Shown one piece after another: positions 1 to 9,300 of a stretch of 18,658 nt of DNA. Origin of the DNA: CAKRJP01 sp963589425 (GTDB lineage Bacteria > Bacillota > Clostridia > Lachnospirales > Lachnospiraceae); assembly GCA_963589425.1 (NCBI GenBank), contig CAVAKZ010000043.1, positions 1 to 18,658 on the forward strand, written 5' to 3'. Numbering within the stretch: the first letter of the stretch is position 1; the number at the start of each line of letters is the position of its first letter. Position numbers and translations under genes: made by a program. The notes below the pieces were generated by a model, which saw only the letters and a program-made list of their open reading frames with translations, was not told the origin of the DNA and did no database searches.

Positions 1-95
1 ATGTCAGTACCACAATGAATGTCTATGCCCACTCTACAAGAAAAGCAAAGCGAAATTCTGCCAGACTTCTTGATAAAGTAGCAGGCAACGACTAA
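1..95 (+). CDS. Tyrosine recombinase/integrase, C-terminal end only
   Basis: Frame 3 is open from the window edge to the TAA at 93-95 and encodes the last 30 residues. They include TTMNVYAH, the C-terminal motif of phage and ICE tyrosine recombinases, whose Tyr (codon 24-26) is the nucleophile that attacks DNA and whose His follows two residues later. A basic tail (STRKAKRNSARLL) follows, as is usual in the family. The enzyme would catalyse site-specific integration and excision of a mobile element lying to the left of the window. Integrase genes of this type commonly sit at the very end of their element reading outward, so the element end (att site) probably lies within the next few hundred bases. 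The rest of the gene is outside the window, so the subfamily cannot be told. Confidence 0.82.
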   Translation, partial: VSTTMNVYAHSTRKAKRNSARLLDKVAGND

Positions 96-103
96 ATAAA
101 AAG

Positions 104-151
104 TTCCCTTATTTCCCTTGCGGATTCCGCATAAGGGCAAAAATAAGGGAA
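104..151. repeat. Long imperfect inverted repeat after the integrase gene
   Basis: Arms 104-114 and 141-151 pair perfectly over 11 bp. After a three-base bulge, 115-119 pairs with 133-137, and GCG/CGC (120-122/128-130) closes a five-base loop. Each arm carries two AAGGG/CCCTT units. There is no T-run on the + side. On the - strand the hairpin is followed by CTTTTTATTT, so it could terminate leftward transcription. It starts eight bases after the integrase stop, so it could also be part of the element end or an integrase-binding region. Its role is not decided by the sequence. Confidence 0.6.
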
Positions 152-174
152 AATACATATCATTTCACTATCTA

Positions 175-798
175 ATGGGCTGGAAAGCCCGTAAAATAAG
201 GAAAGTTCAGGAAATCTCTCCACAAATCCCGATTTTCTTCGTTTATGCAAGAGATAAGAGATTAAAGAAACAATACCAACTAGAGTATTTACAGAAAAAA
301 GAGCAGGAAATGACAGAGCTGACCTTTAAAGACCTAGTAACAGGTGCCTTTAACAGAAATCGTTTTGAAAAGGCAAAAGATCAGATTGATATGAAAAAGA
401 TGTATGCTTTGGTATCTATAAGTATTAATCATGTAGAATATTTTAAAAGAAAATATGGAGTGTTTTTTACAGATGAAATCTATCGCAAAGGTGTGATGAT
501 CATCAGAACTCATACCAAAGAGAAGATAGATATCTACCGAGTGTCAGAGAATATTTTTTATTTCTGGTTTATGGAACCCATTCAGTTGGAAAATTATATT
601 TATGATCTGAAAAATGCATTCCGGGAGGAGGGAAAGAAAGTAGACCTTCCCCTATCCTTTTCCGCCGGAGGGATTTATAACAATGCAGTGGGAAAAGAAC
701 ATATTGATGAGCTGATTGCTCGCTGTGATAAGATGAGATGCCTAGATGAGAAGCATGCAGAGGCAAAATTCATTGAGGGCAGGGTTAAGATGTTATAA
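175..798 (+). CDS. GGDEF-like protein, degenerate active site, probably 5'-truncated
   Basis: The product (about 207 aa from ATG 175) is a GGDEF-fold domain behind a short helical linker. The family entry motif is DLVTGAFNR (residues 53-61, usual form DxLTGLYNR). The place of the GGDEF signature reads RVSENIF (SENIF at 124-128), so the metal- and GTP-binding residues are missing and cyclase activity is unlikely. Such domains can instead bind GTP or c-di-GMP or act in signalling partnerships (family knowledge). The first 40 residues include ISPQIPIFFVYARD, which faintly resembles the beta-4 region of a response-regulator receiver domain; this is a weak inference. The frame is open back to 100 and a TTG at 118 is possible, but neither start has a Shine-Dalgarno and 118 lies inside the inverted repeat. 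Together with the adjacent integrase, this suggests that the original 5' part was lost by element insertion. The PAS-GGDEF gene follows after 18 bases. Confidence 0.6.
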   Translation: MGWKARKIRKVQEISPQIPIFFVYARDKRLKKQYQLEYLQKKEQEMTELTFKDLVTGAFNRNRFEKAKDQIDMKKMYALVSISINHVEYFKRKYGVFFTDEIYRKGVMIIRTHTKEKIDIYRVSENIFYFWFMEPIQLENYIYDLKNAFREEGKKVDLPLSFSAGGIYNNAVGKEHIDELIARCDKMRCLDEKHAEAKFIEGRVKML

Positions 799-816
799 GA
801 AACTGGAGGGGATGTT

Positions 817-1653
817 ATGGAGTTGGATGAAATGAAATTACAATCAGTACTAAATGCAATCGATGAAAATATATTTTTTAAGGATACCGAAGGTCGATAT
901 GTGATGGCTACCCATACCTGTCAAATGTTGTCAGGAGATGGGGAACCTGATTTTTCGATTTATGGTAAAACAGACAAAGAGGTTCAAGTGGACAAGGCCT
1001 TGGGAGAAAAATTCTACCAGGAAGACATGGAAATTGTTCGAAGCAGAGAGCCTATGAAATATGTGCAAGAGATGACCTTTCCTCAGGGCAGCTTCTTCTA
1101 TGAGATTAAGAAAAATCCTGTGATAGACGAGAATGGAAATCTTATTGGGATTACCGGAATTGTAAAAGACGTGACAGAATCAGTGCGTTTGTACAAGAAG
1201 ATAGAAAAATATAGCGTCACCGATGAAATGACACAGACCTACAATCGGTCCTACTACGAGTCGGGAAAATATAAAGAAAATCTACAGTATCCGCTAGTAG
1301 CAGTAATGATCGATATTAATCATTTGAAATTTTATAATGACAACTTTGGTCATAAAGAGGGAGATACGCTTATAAAAACCATTGTCAATAATATTCAATC
1401 CCACTTAAGGGAGAAGGACCAATTGATTCGTTTTGGTGGAGATGAATTCTTGCTATTGTTACAGGAATGTGATGAGATAAAAGGGGAGAAAATTGTAAAT
1501 CGGATTCGACAGGTAGAAGAAAAGATTCAGTTGCAGAATATTCCCATTGGAGCAGCTTATGGCATGGCAAAGGCAGAGACTCCGGAAGAGTTGGAAAAAG
1601 CCATTCTAGATGCGGACAAGGCAATGTATATTGACAAGAAAAAAAAGAAATAA
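817..1653 (+). CDS. PAS-GGDEF diguanylate cyclase
   Basis: 278 aa, cytoplasmic, with no membrane segment. Residues 5-125 form a PAS sensor domain (IDENIFFKDTEGRYV at the start, GITGIVKDVTE at the end). A short helix then joins a GGDEF domain (about 130-275). The catalytic signature RFGGDEF is intact (GGDEF at 207-211). An RxxD product-inhibition site (REKD, 198-201) sits at the canonical five-residue distance. The predicted reaction is 2 GTP to cyclic di-GMP with feedback inhibition, controlled by a ligand or redox cue on the PAS domain. The family motif DxLTGLYNR is altered to DEMTQTYNR. ATG 817 is preceded by GGAGGG at 805-810. It follows the degenerate GGDEF gene by 18 bases, so the two are probably co-transcribed, and it is closed by a strong terminator. 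Confidence 0.9.
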   Translation: MELDEMKLQSVLNAIDENIFFKDTEGRYVMATHTCQMLSGDGEPDFSIYGKTDKEVQVDKALGEKFYQEDMEIVRSREPMKYVQEMTFPQGSFFYEIKKNPVIDENGNLIGITGIVKDVTESVRLYKKIEKYSVTDEMTQTYNRSYYESGKYKENLQYPLVAVMIDINHLKFYNDNFGHKEGDTLIKTIVNNIQSHLREKDQLIRFGGDEFLLLLQECDEIKGEKIVNRIRQVEEKIQLQNIPIGAAYGMAKAETPEELEKAILDADKAMYIDKKKKK

Positions 1654-1659
1654 AAAGTA

Positions 1660-1698
1660 CTCTCAGAGTCTAGAAAAAAGATTCTGAGAGCTTTTTTT
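1660..1698 (+). terminator. Rho-independent terminator after the PAS-GGDEF gene
   Basis: Arms 1660-1670 and 1680-1690 (CTCTCAGAGTC / GATTCTGAGAG, one mismatch) enclose a nine-base A-rich loop and are followed by a seven-T run at 1692-1698. It begins six bases after the stop codon. Confidence 0.9.
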
Positions 1699-1759
1699 AT
1701 GTTACAATGATAGCAAGTATGTAACGAGGGTTTAGAATAGTTTTAAGAGAGGGAGACGT

Positions 1760-2182
1760 ATGAATATTATTGTATGTATTGATGATGGGGGAGGCATTCT
1801 TTTCAATCATCGAAGGGTCAGCAAAGACCGGGTGCTGGTGCAGTGGATTGCTGAATATGTGGAAGGAAAGCTGGTCTTGGCTTCCCTTTATTCAGGAGAC
1901 TTGTTTGCTGAATGCCAACCCAGGCCGAAGCTTATGATAGCGGAGGATTATTTAAGCAAGGGGGCAGATGAGAAAGATGCCTTTTGTTTTGTGGAGGAAG
2001 ATACTTTTAAAGAATACCTTCCGAAGATTGGCCGCATTCTCTTATGTAAATGGAATCGAAGATATCCCTCGGATGTAAAATTTCCTTTGGATATTTTGAA
2101 AGATTTTGAGGAGAAAAATAGCTGGGAATTTCCCGGCTCCTCCCATGAGAAGATTACAGTAGAGGAGTGGATGCGAAGATGA
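1760..2182 (+). CDS. Conserved hypothetical protein of clostridia (sometimes labelled ribonuclease Z)
   Basis: 140 aa with no signal peptide or membrane segment. From memory, the opening MNIIVCIDDGGGILFNHRRVSKDR and the ending FPGSSHEKITVEEW match a short Lachnospiraceae family that some pipelines call ribonuclease Z. I see no metallo-beta-lactamase HxHxDH motif, so a true tRNA 3'-processing RNase Z is unlikely and that label should not be trusted. The start at ATG 1760 follows a GAGGGAGA site (about 1748-1755). Its TGA (2180-2182) overlaps the ATG of the secreted nuclease gene (ATGA at 2179-2182), which indicates translational coupling. The biochemical role is unknown. Confidence 0.75.
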   Translation: MNIIVCIDDGGGILFNHRRVSKDRVLVQWIAEYVEGKLVLASLYSGDLFAECQPRPKLMIAEDYLSKGADEKDAFCFVEEDTFKEYLPKIGRILLCKWNRRYPSDVKFPLDILKDFEEKNSWEFPGSSHEKITVEEWMRR

Positions 2183-3189
2183 AGCAAAGACAGAAATATA
2201 AGAAGTTATGGTCCTTTTTAATTGGGGTTTTTTGTATCTTAAGTTTTTGCGGGACGCCTTTAGGGAGTCTGCCCTGCCTGGCGGAAGAAAATGTTTACAA
2301 TAGCCAGGGGGAGAGCCTGGTAAATCTTGGCAGTATTCCGGAGTACTCCGGCGATGCCTATGTGACTATTAATAATAATGTCCCCTTTTTCTCGGATTCG
2401 GACCTGACTACGGAGTCTTTTGAAAGCTATAGTAACTTGGATTCTCTGGGCCGATGTGGTGTGGCCTATGCCAATGTATGTAAAGATACCATGCCCACGG
2501 CCAAGAGAGGAAAAATCGGTTCCATAAAGCCTACAGGATGGCATACGGTAAAATATGACAATGTAGATGGCAAATATTTATACAACCGCTGCCACTTGAT
2601 CGGTTACCAGCTGACGGCAGAAAATGCCAATAAAAAGAACCTGATCACAGGAACCAGGTATCTGAATACCCAGGGAATGCTGCCTTTTGAAAATATGGTG
2701 GCAGACTATGTAAAAGAAACCAACCACCATGTTTTATACCGTGTAACTCCCTTGTTTAAGGGAAATAACCTGCTGGCAAGTGGAGTCCTCATAGAAGCAA
2801 AATCTGTGGAGGATAAGGGAGCAGGAATCTCCTTTAATGTTTTCTGTTACAATGTACAGCCGGGAATCAGTATTGACTATGGAATCGGTGATAGCTCCAA
2901 ATCAGATGGAAGTTCATCGACTTCCGGCAAGGAGGGTAGTGACGGATCTTCAGGAGGGGCAGCTGCAGCGACTACAGCCCCTGTTTCCCAGGCGGCGACA
3001 CAGCCAGAGGCTCAGCAGTCAGAAAATTCCCAGACTACGGATGCCACAGTAAAGGTACACATTACCAATACAGGATCCAAGTATCACAATGCAGGCTGCA
3101 GGACCCTAAAGAGTGATATAGAGGTTAGCTTAGAGGATGCCAAGGCCAGAGGATTGGAGCCTTGTAAGATCTGCAATCCGCCACAATAA
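2179..3189 (+). CDS. Secreted DNA/RNA non-specific endonuclease with C-terminal His/Cys domain
   Basis: 336 aa. Residues 1-35 look like a signal peptide (KKLWSFLIGVFCILSFC..., possible cleavage after CLA). Residues about 45-230 are a beta-beta-alpha-metal nuclease of the EndA/NucA type. YNRCHLIGYQL holds the catalytic His139 (in place of DRGH), and the downstream NANKKNLITGTRYLN matches the family's metal-binding helix region. The product should cut DNA and RNA without sequence preference outside the cell. A Ser/Gly/Ala/Gln-rich linker follows. The last about 45 residues (YHNAGCRTL ... EPCKICNPP) look like a small His/Cys metal-binding module often seen at the end of secreted nucleases. ATG 2179 overlaps the upstream stop and has GAGGAG 11 bases upstream. 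A GTG at 2167 in the same frame would add four residues. Confidence 0.88.
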   Translation: MKQRQKYKKLWSFLIGVFCILSFCGTPLGSLPCLAEENVYNSQGESLVNLGSIPEYSGDAYVTINNNVPFFSDSDLTTESFESYSNLDSLGRCGVAYANVCKDTMPTAKRGKIGSIKPTGWHTVKYDNVDGKYLYNRCHLIGYQLTAENANKKNLITGTRYLNTQGMLPFENMVADYVKETNHHVLYRVTPLFKGNNLLASGVLIEAKSVEDKGAGISFNVFCYNVQPGISIDYGIGDSSKSDGSSSTSGKEGSDGSSGGAAAATTAPVSQAATQPEAQQSENSQTTDATVKVHITNTGSKYHNAGCRTLKSDIEVSLEDAKARGLEPCKICNPPQ

Positions 3190-3309
3190 TTTAATAAAAA
3201 GTAGCCCTTTAATAAAATTAATCGTATATCTAATTACGACAACAAAAAAGAACTTAAAAAATTAGAACGGTATAGCAAGTAAATAAAAAAGACAAGAAAG
3301 GACGATACT

Positions 3310-6300
3310 ATGTGCAAACCAACAGCAGTTCAAAAAAATAAGACAAATGTACAGCAAAACCAGGTACAGAAAAATGAGCAAGAGGCTCAGGCATTACTCA
3401 AGCAGTTTCAGGTAAAACAGGACGTTATGCTCCAGAACAAAAAGATGGAGGAGCAACTTTTTAAGACTTATATGGAGGATCAGGATACTTACAAGAAGGA
3501 GTGGCCTTTATCATCCAAGCACAAGTTGGATACGAAGGTGTTTAATAATATCAAAGAACGTTTTCTTGAAACTGACAGCAAGTTTGTACCAGGCTATGAC
3601 ATGGATGTAGCTGACTTTTTGAAAAAAAAAGTAAATGACACAAAGACCATCCTTGCTGAAACAGACAATTATCAGAAGTCAAAAGGCTATAAAAGTGTGA
3701 GTGGCCGTAAAGAGATGATGGCAAAAGGTTTCAGCTTTAATAAATATGTTCTTTCAAAAGATCAATTAGAAGCCATTGAATGTGTTAAAGAAAATGATAA
3801 AGAAAGCATCGAAGATGCCGTAAAAGTGGTAGATACGGCACTGGCTAAGTGCAAAAATATTAAAACGAAAGCAAAGCAGAAAGCCTCTGATGATAATTTT
3901 GAAGTTTCAAAATTAAGTGAAAAACAAAAAACACAGATTAGCAATTTGAAGTCTATATGGGATCTGCTTAGCGATTTTGATAAGCCTCTAAATAAAACCG
4001 AAAACCCAGTTGGTGCAAAAGCCATCTTTAACAAAAGCGACTTTAGAAGCTATTCAGAAGTACTCGTAAAATTTAAAAAGGCTGGTAGTAAGAAACAGGA
4101 ATCAATGATTTTTGACTGGGATAAGGTTAAAATTATTCAAAGCTGTATGGTCAAAGGTGTAGGAAAAGAAGTTCGTTCCATGGAAAAGACGGAAGACCTA
4201 AAAGCCTTTACAGATGAGATGACGGTAGCCATTGCTAAGATGATAGCAGAGTTTTTGGTAGAAAAATATAACATTGATCCGGCAGGAACTACATATGAGA
4301 AGCTCTTGATTAATCTTGTATCAGCAAGATATTTTGATAAAGATAACCATGTGATTAATTTAGATAATCAAGATATGAAATCAGCTGATAATAGGCTCCT
4401 TAAAGAGCTGGATTTTGCAGAGCTGTTCAAGGCTAATCACGATCCAGTAGAAGATTTATTGAAATTAAGAAATTACAGCGAACAAGTTTTGGAAATCGAA
4501 GAAAACAAAGCTTATCAGGAGGCCGGTAGTAAGCGAGTTGACTCATTGACAGAGCATATGGACAGAACCAAGGAGCGTTTAAAAAATACTCTCAGCGTTT
4601 TTTATGGACAAATGGGCAAAGACGTAGATAATAATGAAGCTTTTTTAAAGAAACGTATTGAAGATCCAGAGATTAACGGAAACATCAAGGCTGAGATAGA
4701 AGCACAAATTAATGATTATAATGGTTATAAACAAGCAATTATTGAGTCTATACCAAACTTTGATTTAAAGGGTCGTTCTATTGGTGATATCAAGCTGACT
4801 GAAATCAAGGCTATAGGTAAAGACGCTAGTTATGAGAGTATACGGGAAATTGGCCAGGTCTACCTAGGTGGCCTAGGAAAAATGGACGATTTCACATACT
4901 GGGACGAGAATGACGTGAACCGTTATGAGGCGGCTGAACGGATCTTTGATTGCACTGAAAAATTGGCAGATATGGTAAAAGTTACCATAGAAAAAAACGG
5001 TGATAAGGGAACTGGACAGATACGTACAACCGACTATAAAATTACGGATGAGGCTTTTGAAAATCTAAATAAAAGTTGTAGGGATTTAGAAAAAACCCTT
5101 AAAAAAAAGGTAAAGAAAATATGTGACAAGAATAAGAGTGCGCATCCTGAACTTGAGAACTATGCAAATGGGAATTGGCGGATTAGCATAAATGAGTTTT
5201 TTAATGAAAACCTTAAGCCAGAATATGACTTTATGTTAAAGGAATTAAAGGACAGCGATGAGGGTAATGTCCTTTTTGCCACTCTTTCTGAAATACGTAG
5301 TGTTTCTAAGGCTATCGATAAATATCGTAACGACTTGGTAGATGTTATCAGTAAAAAGGAGGATGTGAAAGAATATTATTCCAATATAAGCGAGGTAGAG
5401 AACAATCTAAAGGATATAAAAGAAAGATTAGATTGTACCTATCTAGATCCTACAACCTACCAGGAATATCAAAAAGCAGATGAATTTAAATCTAAGTTTG
5501 AGGCAATGCTTGCTCTCTCTACTGACATGTACAAGACTTCTAAGTCAGACAAAGATTCAGAACAGCAAAAAATAGATGTGGGCCGCAGGACCTATAAGCT
5601 GTTGGAAGGCTTTCAAAAGTTCAAGAATGAACTGGCAGAAAATGATTCTCTACAGAAAAGTGTACAGGGAAGAAAATTAATAGAAAAAACAGTCCGTATG
5701 CAAGAATCTTTAGTTGATAGACTTGTGGAAGAGAAAAAGGAAGAATTGGCATTTTACGAGGGTAATCTTCTTAAAATAAAGCTTAATGAGTTCAGGAAAA
5801 AAAATGGCAAGATAGATGAAAAGATAGAAAATCTCAGAAAACAAAATGAAAACAACGATAGTAGAGATGCCGAAAAAGCACTGTTAAAATATGTGGAAGA
5901 ATACAATGCTCTCAAGGAAGATATGGATGCATATCTGGAGCGCTATGCAGAGCTAAAGAATAATTCTTACTATGTAAAGGAAGTGGCTGTTGTAGAGGAA
6001 GCTGTGACAAGACAGCTTAGAAATATTGATAGTGCAAGGCTTTTTAGCTGCTATAAGGATCTGGTGGAAACAGATGAATATGCTAGTTGTATTCATAAAG
6101 GCGCCTACTCAGATGAAGATAAGTTAGCTGACAAGTATAAGTCCTTTATGGAAAAAGTATCTGGTAGAAATAAACTTGGAACCTTTGATAATCAAAAAAA
6201 GCTTGATGGGAAGAATATTGATAAAAATCTGGAATTAGAGATTACAGACAAGGAAATTGAAGAAGGACTTGATTCAGTGCTTGACATAGCACTTGTTAGT

Positions 6301-9300
6301 GCAAGAATGAAAAAGGCAGGTTTAAACTCTGAAATTATCTTGCAAAAAATGAACTATCCAGGGGATACTCTGAAGGATATCTTTACAGAGAGAGGGACAG
6401 GAACTTATATCTCTGTCCTATCAGATAGTAAAGTTGCACAGAAATGGTTTAAGACAAAGGCAGAGCAATTTGTTAAATCTTGTGAGAAGGTCGTAATAGA
6501 AGCTAAGACAAAGGCAGAAAATAGCTTTAAAGATAGAAACCTTTTAAACGCTGCAGAGATTGGCATATATATTGTAGCGCAGACCCAGCTTGGAACTCAG
6601 ATCGAAGTGTTACGGCAAATAGGTAAGGCCTTGAAGATTAAACCAGAAAATGAGCTGGAGAGTCTATATGAGGAAATAAAATTTAGTAAGGAAGATGCTA
6701 GTAAGAACCAGGGCTTTGAAGAGGATAATAAAGACATCCTTTATGAGGAAGGGCTTAAGGCATATAGTGAACTTAAGGCAGATAATAACCGAGAGGTTGT
6801 CTACAAGAAAAAAACTCAGGCAATGTTAGATAAATTAGCTGCTTTTAAGGATGATCTTGGTAGCGATAATCTTAAATTTACGGCAGATTATGATAAGCTT
6901 TTGGAAGTTGAGAAACTGCGTTCTTCTAATTCAAAAGAATTTAACGATGTAAAGCAGGCTGCAGAAGTAGTGAAGGATATGTCTGCTGAGATGAAAAAAC
7001 TTATAACGGATCCGCAGTTATATTCCCAAAGCCGTGTAAAAGACAAATTAAATGCTATTAATCAGGCCTACGATTCCCTTTTGAAAGCAACAAGTGTGTA
7101 TATTAGTACCAGAAGTGTGTTCTATAGAGGTAGGTCGGATTCTGGTAAAAAAAGGCTTGCGGCTATCAAAGAAATAGAAGCACATGCAAAAGCGCAGAAA
7201 TTAGCATATGCTTCCTTGGAAGCTCCGCTTGTGGCTTACAAAAAAGATGAAACTATTGATGTAAGCGCATGTGTACAGCAACTTAAGGAATTTAAAGATC
7301 AGAAAAAAGATCAGTTTTATGATACTTTTGTGGACTTTAAGGATCGCTTTAAAGACCTGTTAGATTATAACGGAAGCGAGGATACTTTAGACAGTACTGC
7401 AGGTGTAAATCTTTTTGTAGACCTCAAAAAAGAGGAATTGCTTCTTCAGAAACAGGCGGTAGATGAGATAGTAGCTGGAGCCGAAAAAATAAGACTAGAA
7501 TGCACAAAGACTGATGCAAAGTCTAATAAGGTTGCTATGTATTCGAAATGGATTCGTTGTTTTGATTTTTACAAGAAGTACGAAAATAGCTGTCCACAGG
7601 ATGCTAAAGAAGCGGTGGAGTCAATCCGAGTTATGGCTCGTGATTATTTAAACGGCAGAGATGCCGAGGGAGTTGTAACCAACTTAAATGCTGAAAAGAA
7701 GGAACTGCGTATTTTGTCCCTTAAGATTAAAAATAACCAGGAACTATCGACGGAAGAAAAAGCACGGGCCATGCGTCTGAGATTCCGTTATGATCCATTT
7801 ATGACCGGTGTAAAGAAGTACAAGAAGGACTACAAGAAGGATCCAGCTTTTGTAGCAGATTATAAGGATGCACTTGAAGACTTTGATTTGATAAATAAGA
7901 AAGTGGCTTTCTATAGTAATGATCCAGAGACATTCAAGAAAATCTTGGGATCAGCTAAGACAAAGATGGATCAGGATTTGACACATGCAAGAGAAGTAAT
8001 TGCAGACCATGCATATGCTCTGACTGACATGAAAGGGAAGGCTGCTCTTACCATCAAAAACACCCTTGAGGAGATCACCTATTTCTTCTCTTTGTATGTC
8101 TACAATAAAGAGAATAGCGGTATAAGTGAGGATGAGATTCAATTCTACAATGCCCAAAAGAATAATCTGGAAGAGCTTCTGACAAGTAATATTGCAAAAA
8201 TGCTGGTAGAAGAAGATTATGGCGCAGTTTACGAAAAGACTGATGAAAAAGTGGAGGCAGGTTATACAACTTCCCTTAAAAATATTGTTCCGGTGGACAA
8301 GCGCATGGAAGAGTATAGGGCCTATATGAATAAAACTCCTGAAGAGAAGACTGCAGAAAGGATTACTGCGGAAGATCAGGTGTCCCATACTTTAAGGTAT
8401 ATCGTTCAGGTAGAAGCTGAAAATGCTCAGCTACAGGACATAAAGACACTGAGCAAGACATCTCCATATATGGCTAATGAATTGGAGAAGCAGCTTGAAG
8501 TAAGAACGCAATTTGAAAAGCAACTTGTGGGTCTAAACAAAGAGAAAGATAAAGAGAAAATAACCACCCTGATGAAGGCTATGGTTAATACAGCAGGAGA
8601 CTACTATAAGATTCTTAAGGCGAAAGAGAATAAAATACTTGGCCAGCAGATGAGTTCTGATCAGGAAAGAATGCTCTATTATTTTACAAGCTTTAGCAAG
8701 TATTATGATGAGGCTAAGATTTATGTGACTATGATGAAGAAATGGAGCCAGACTTTGGGTGTAAAACTTACCGGCTCAAATTACGCAAAATTGGCTGACA
8801 TAGTAGGACGTATTGACCTTAAGGCCCAGGAGAATATTCGTTTTAATCATATTACAGATGCGGATTTAAATGCAAAAAAGAAGTTAGGCTATTTAAAGAA
8901 CGAAGCTACTCTGGCAGCCTATACTACCCAGAAGGTATGTAAAGAAAGAGATGAAGATTTTGCCTTAACCATGGAAAAGATAAAAGAGGTGAAGCTTAAT
9001 TCTACCAACAGCTTTAGGGTTAATGATTTGGTTAAAGAGAGCCGTATATTTGGCGGAGATAGGAAATACGATTCGTTGAAGGTGGATAAATCAAAGAATT
9101 TTACCCTCTTTGGCTTCACATTATGGGGAAAGGTAGATCGTTCTCTCGATGATTTTATCGCTAGAGTGTATAAATATACTCTAAAGTACGAGGAGCTTAA
9201 GGAGCCATTAGAAGAATTAGTTAAGCTGGGTGGTTATGCAAAGAATGCAGTAAGGAATGATTCTTTAACACAGGCTGAAGCGGCCCAAGAATTTAAAAAA

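Noticed and set aside
2837..3052. A plus-strand frame inside the endonuclease gene.
   Set aside because: It is an alternative frame across the low-complexity linker. The main frame has clear family motifs.
7951..8388. A 145-codon minus-strand open frame within the giant gene, and similar smaller ones elsewhere.
   Set aside because: They are antisense shadows of real genes, with no ribosome binding sites and no recognisable protein features.
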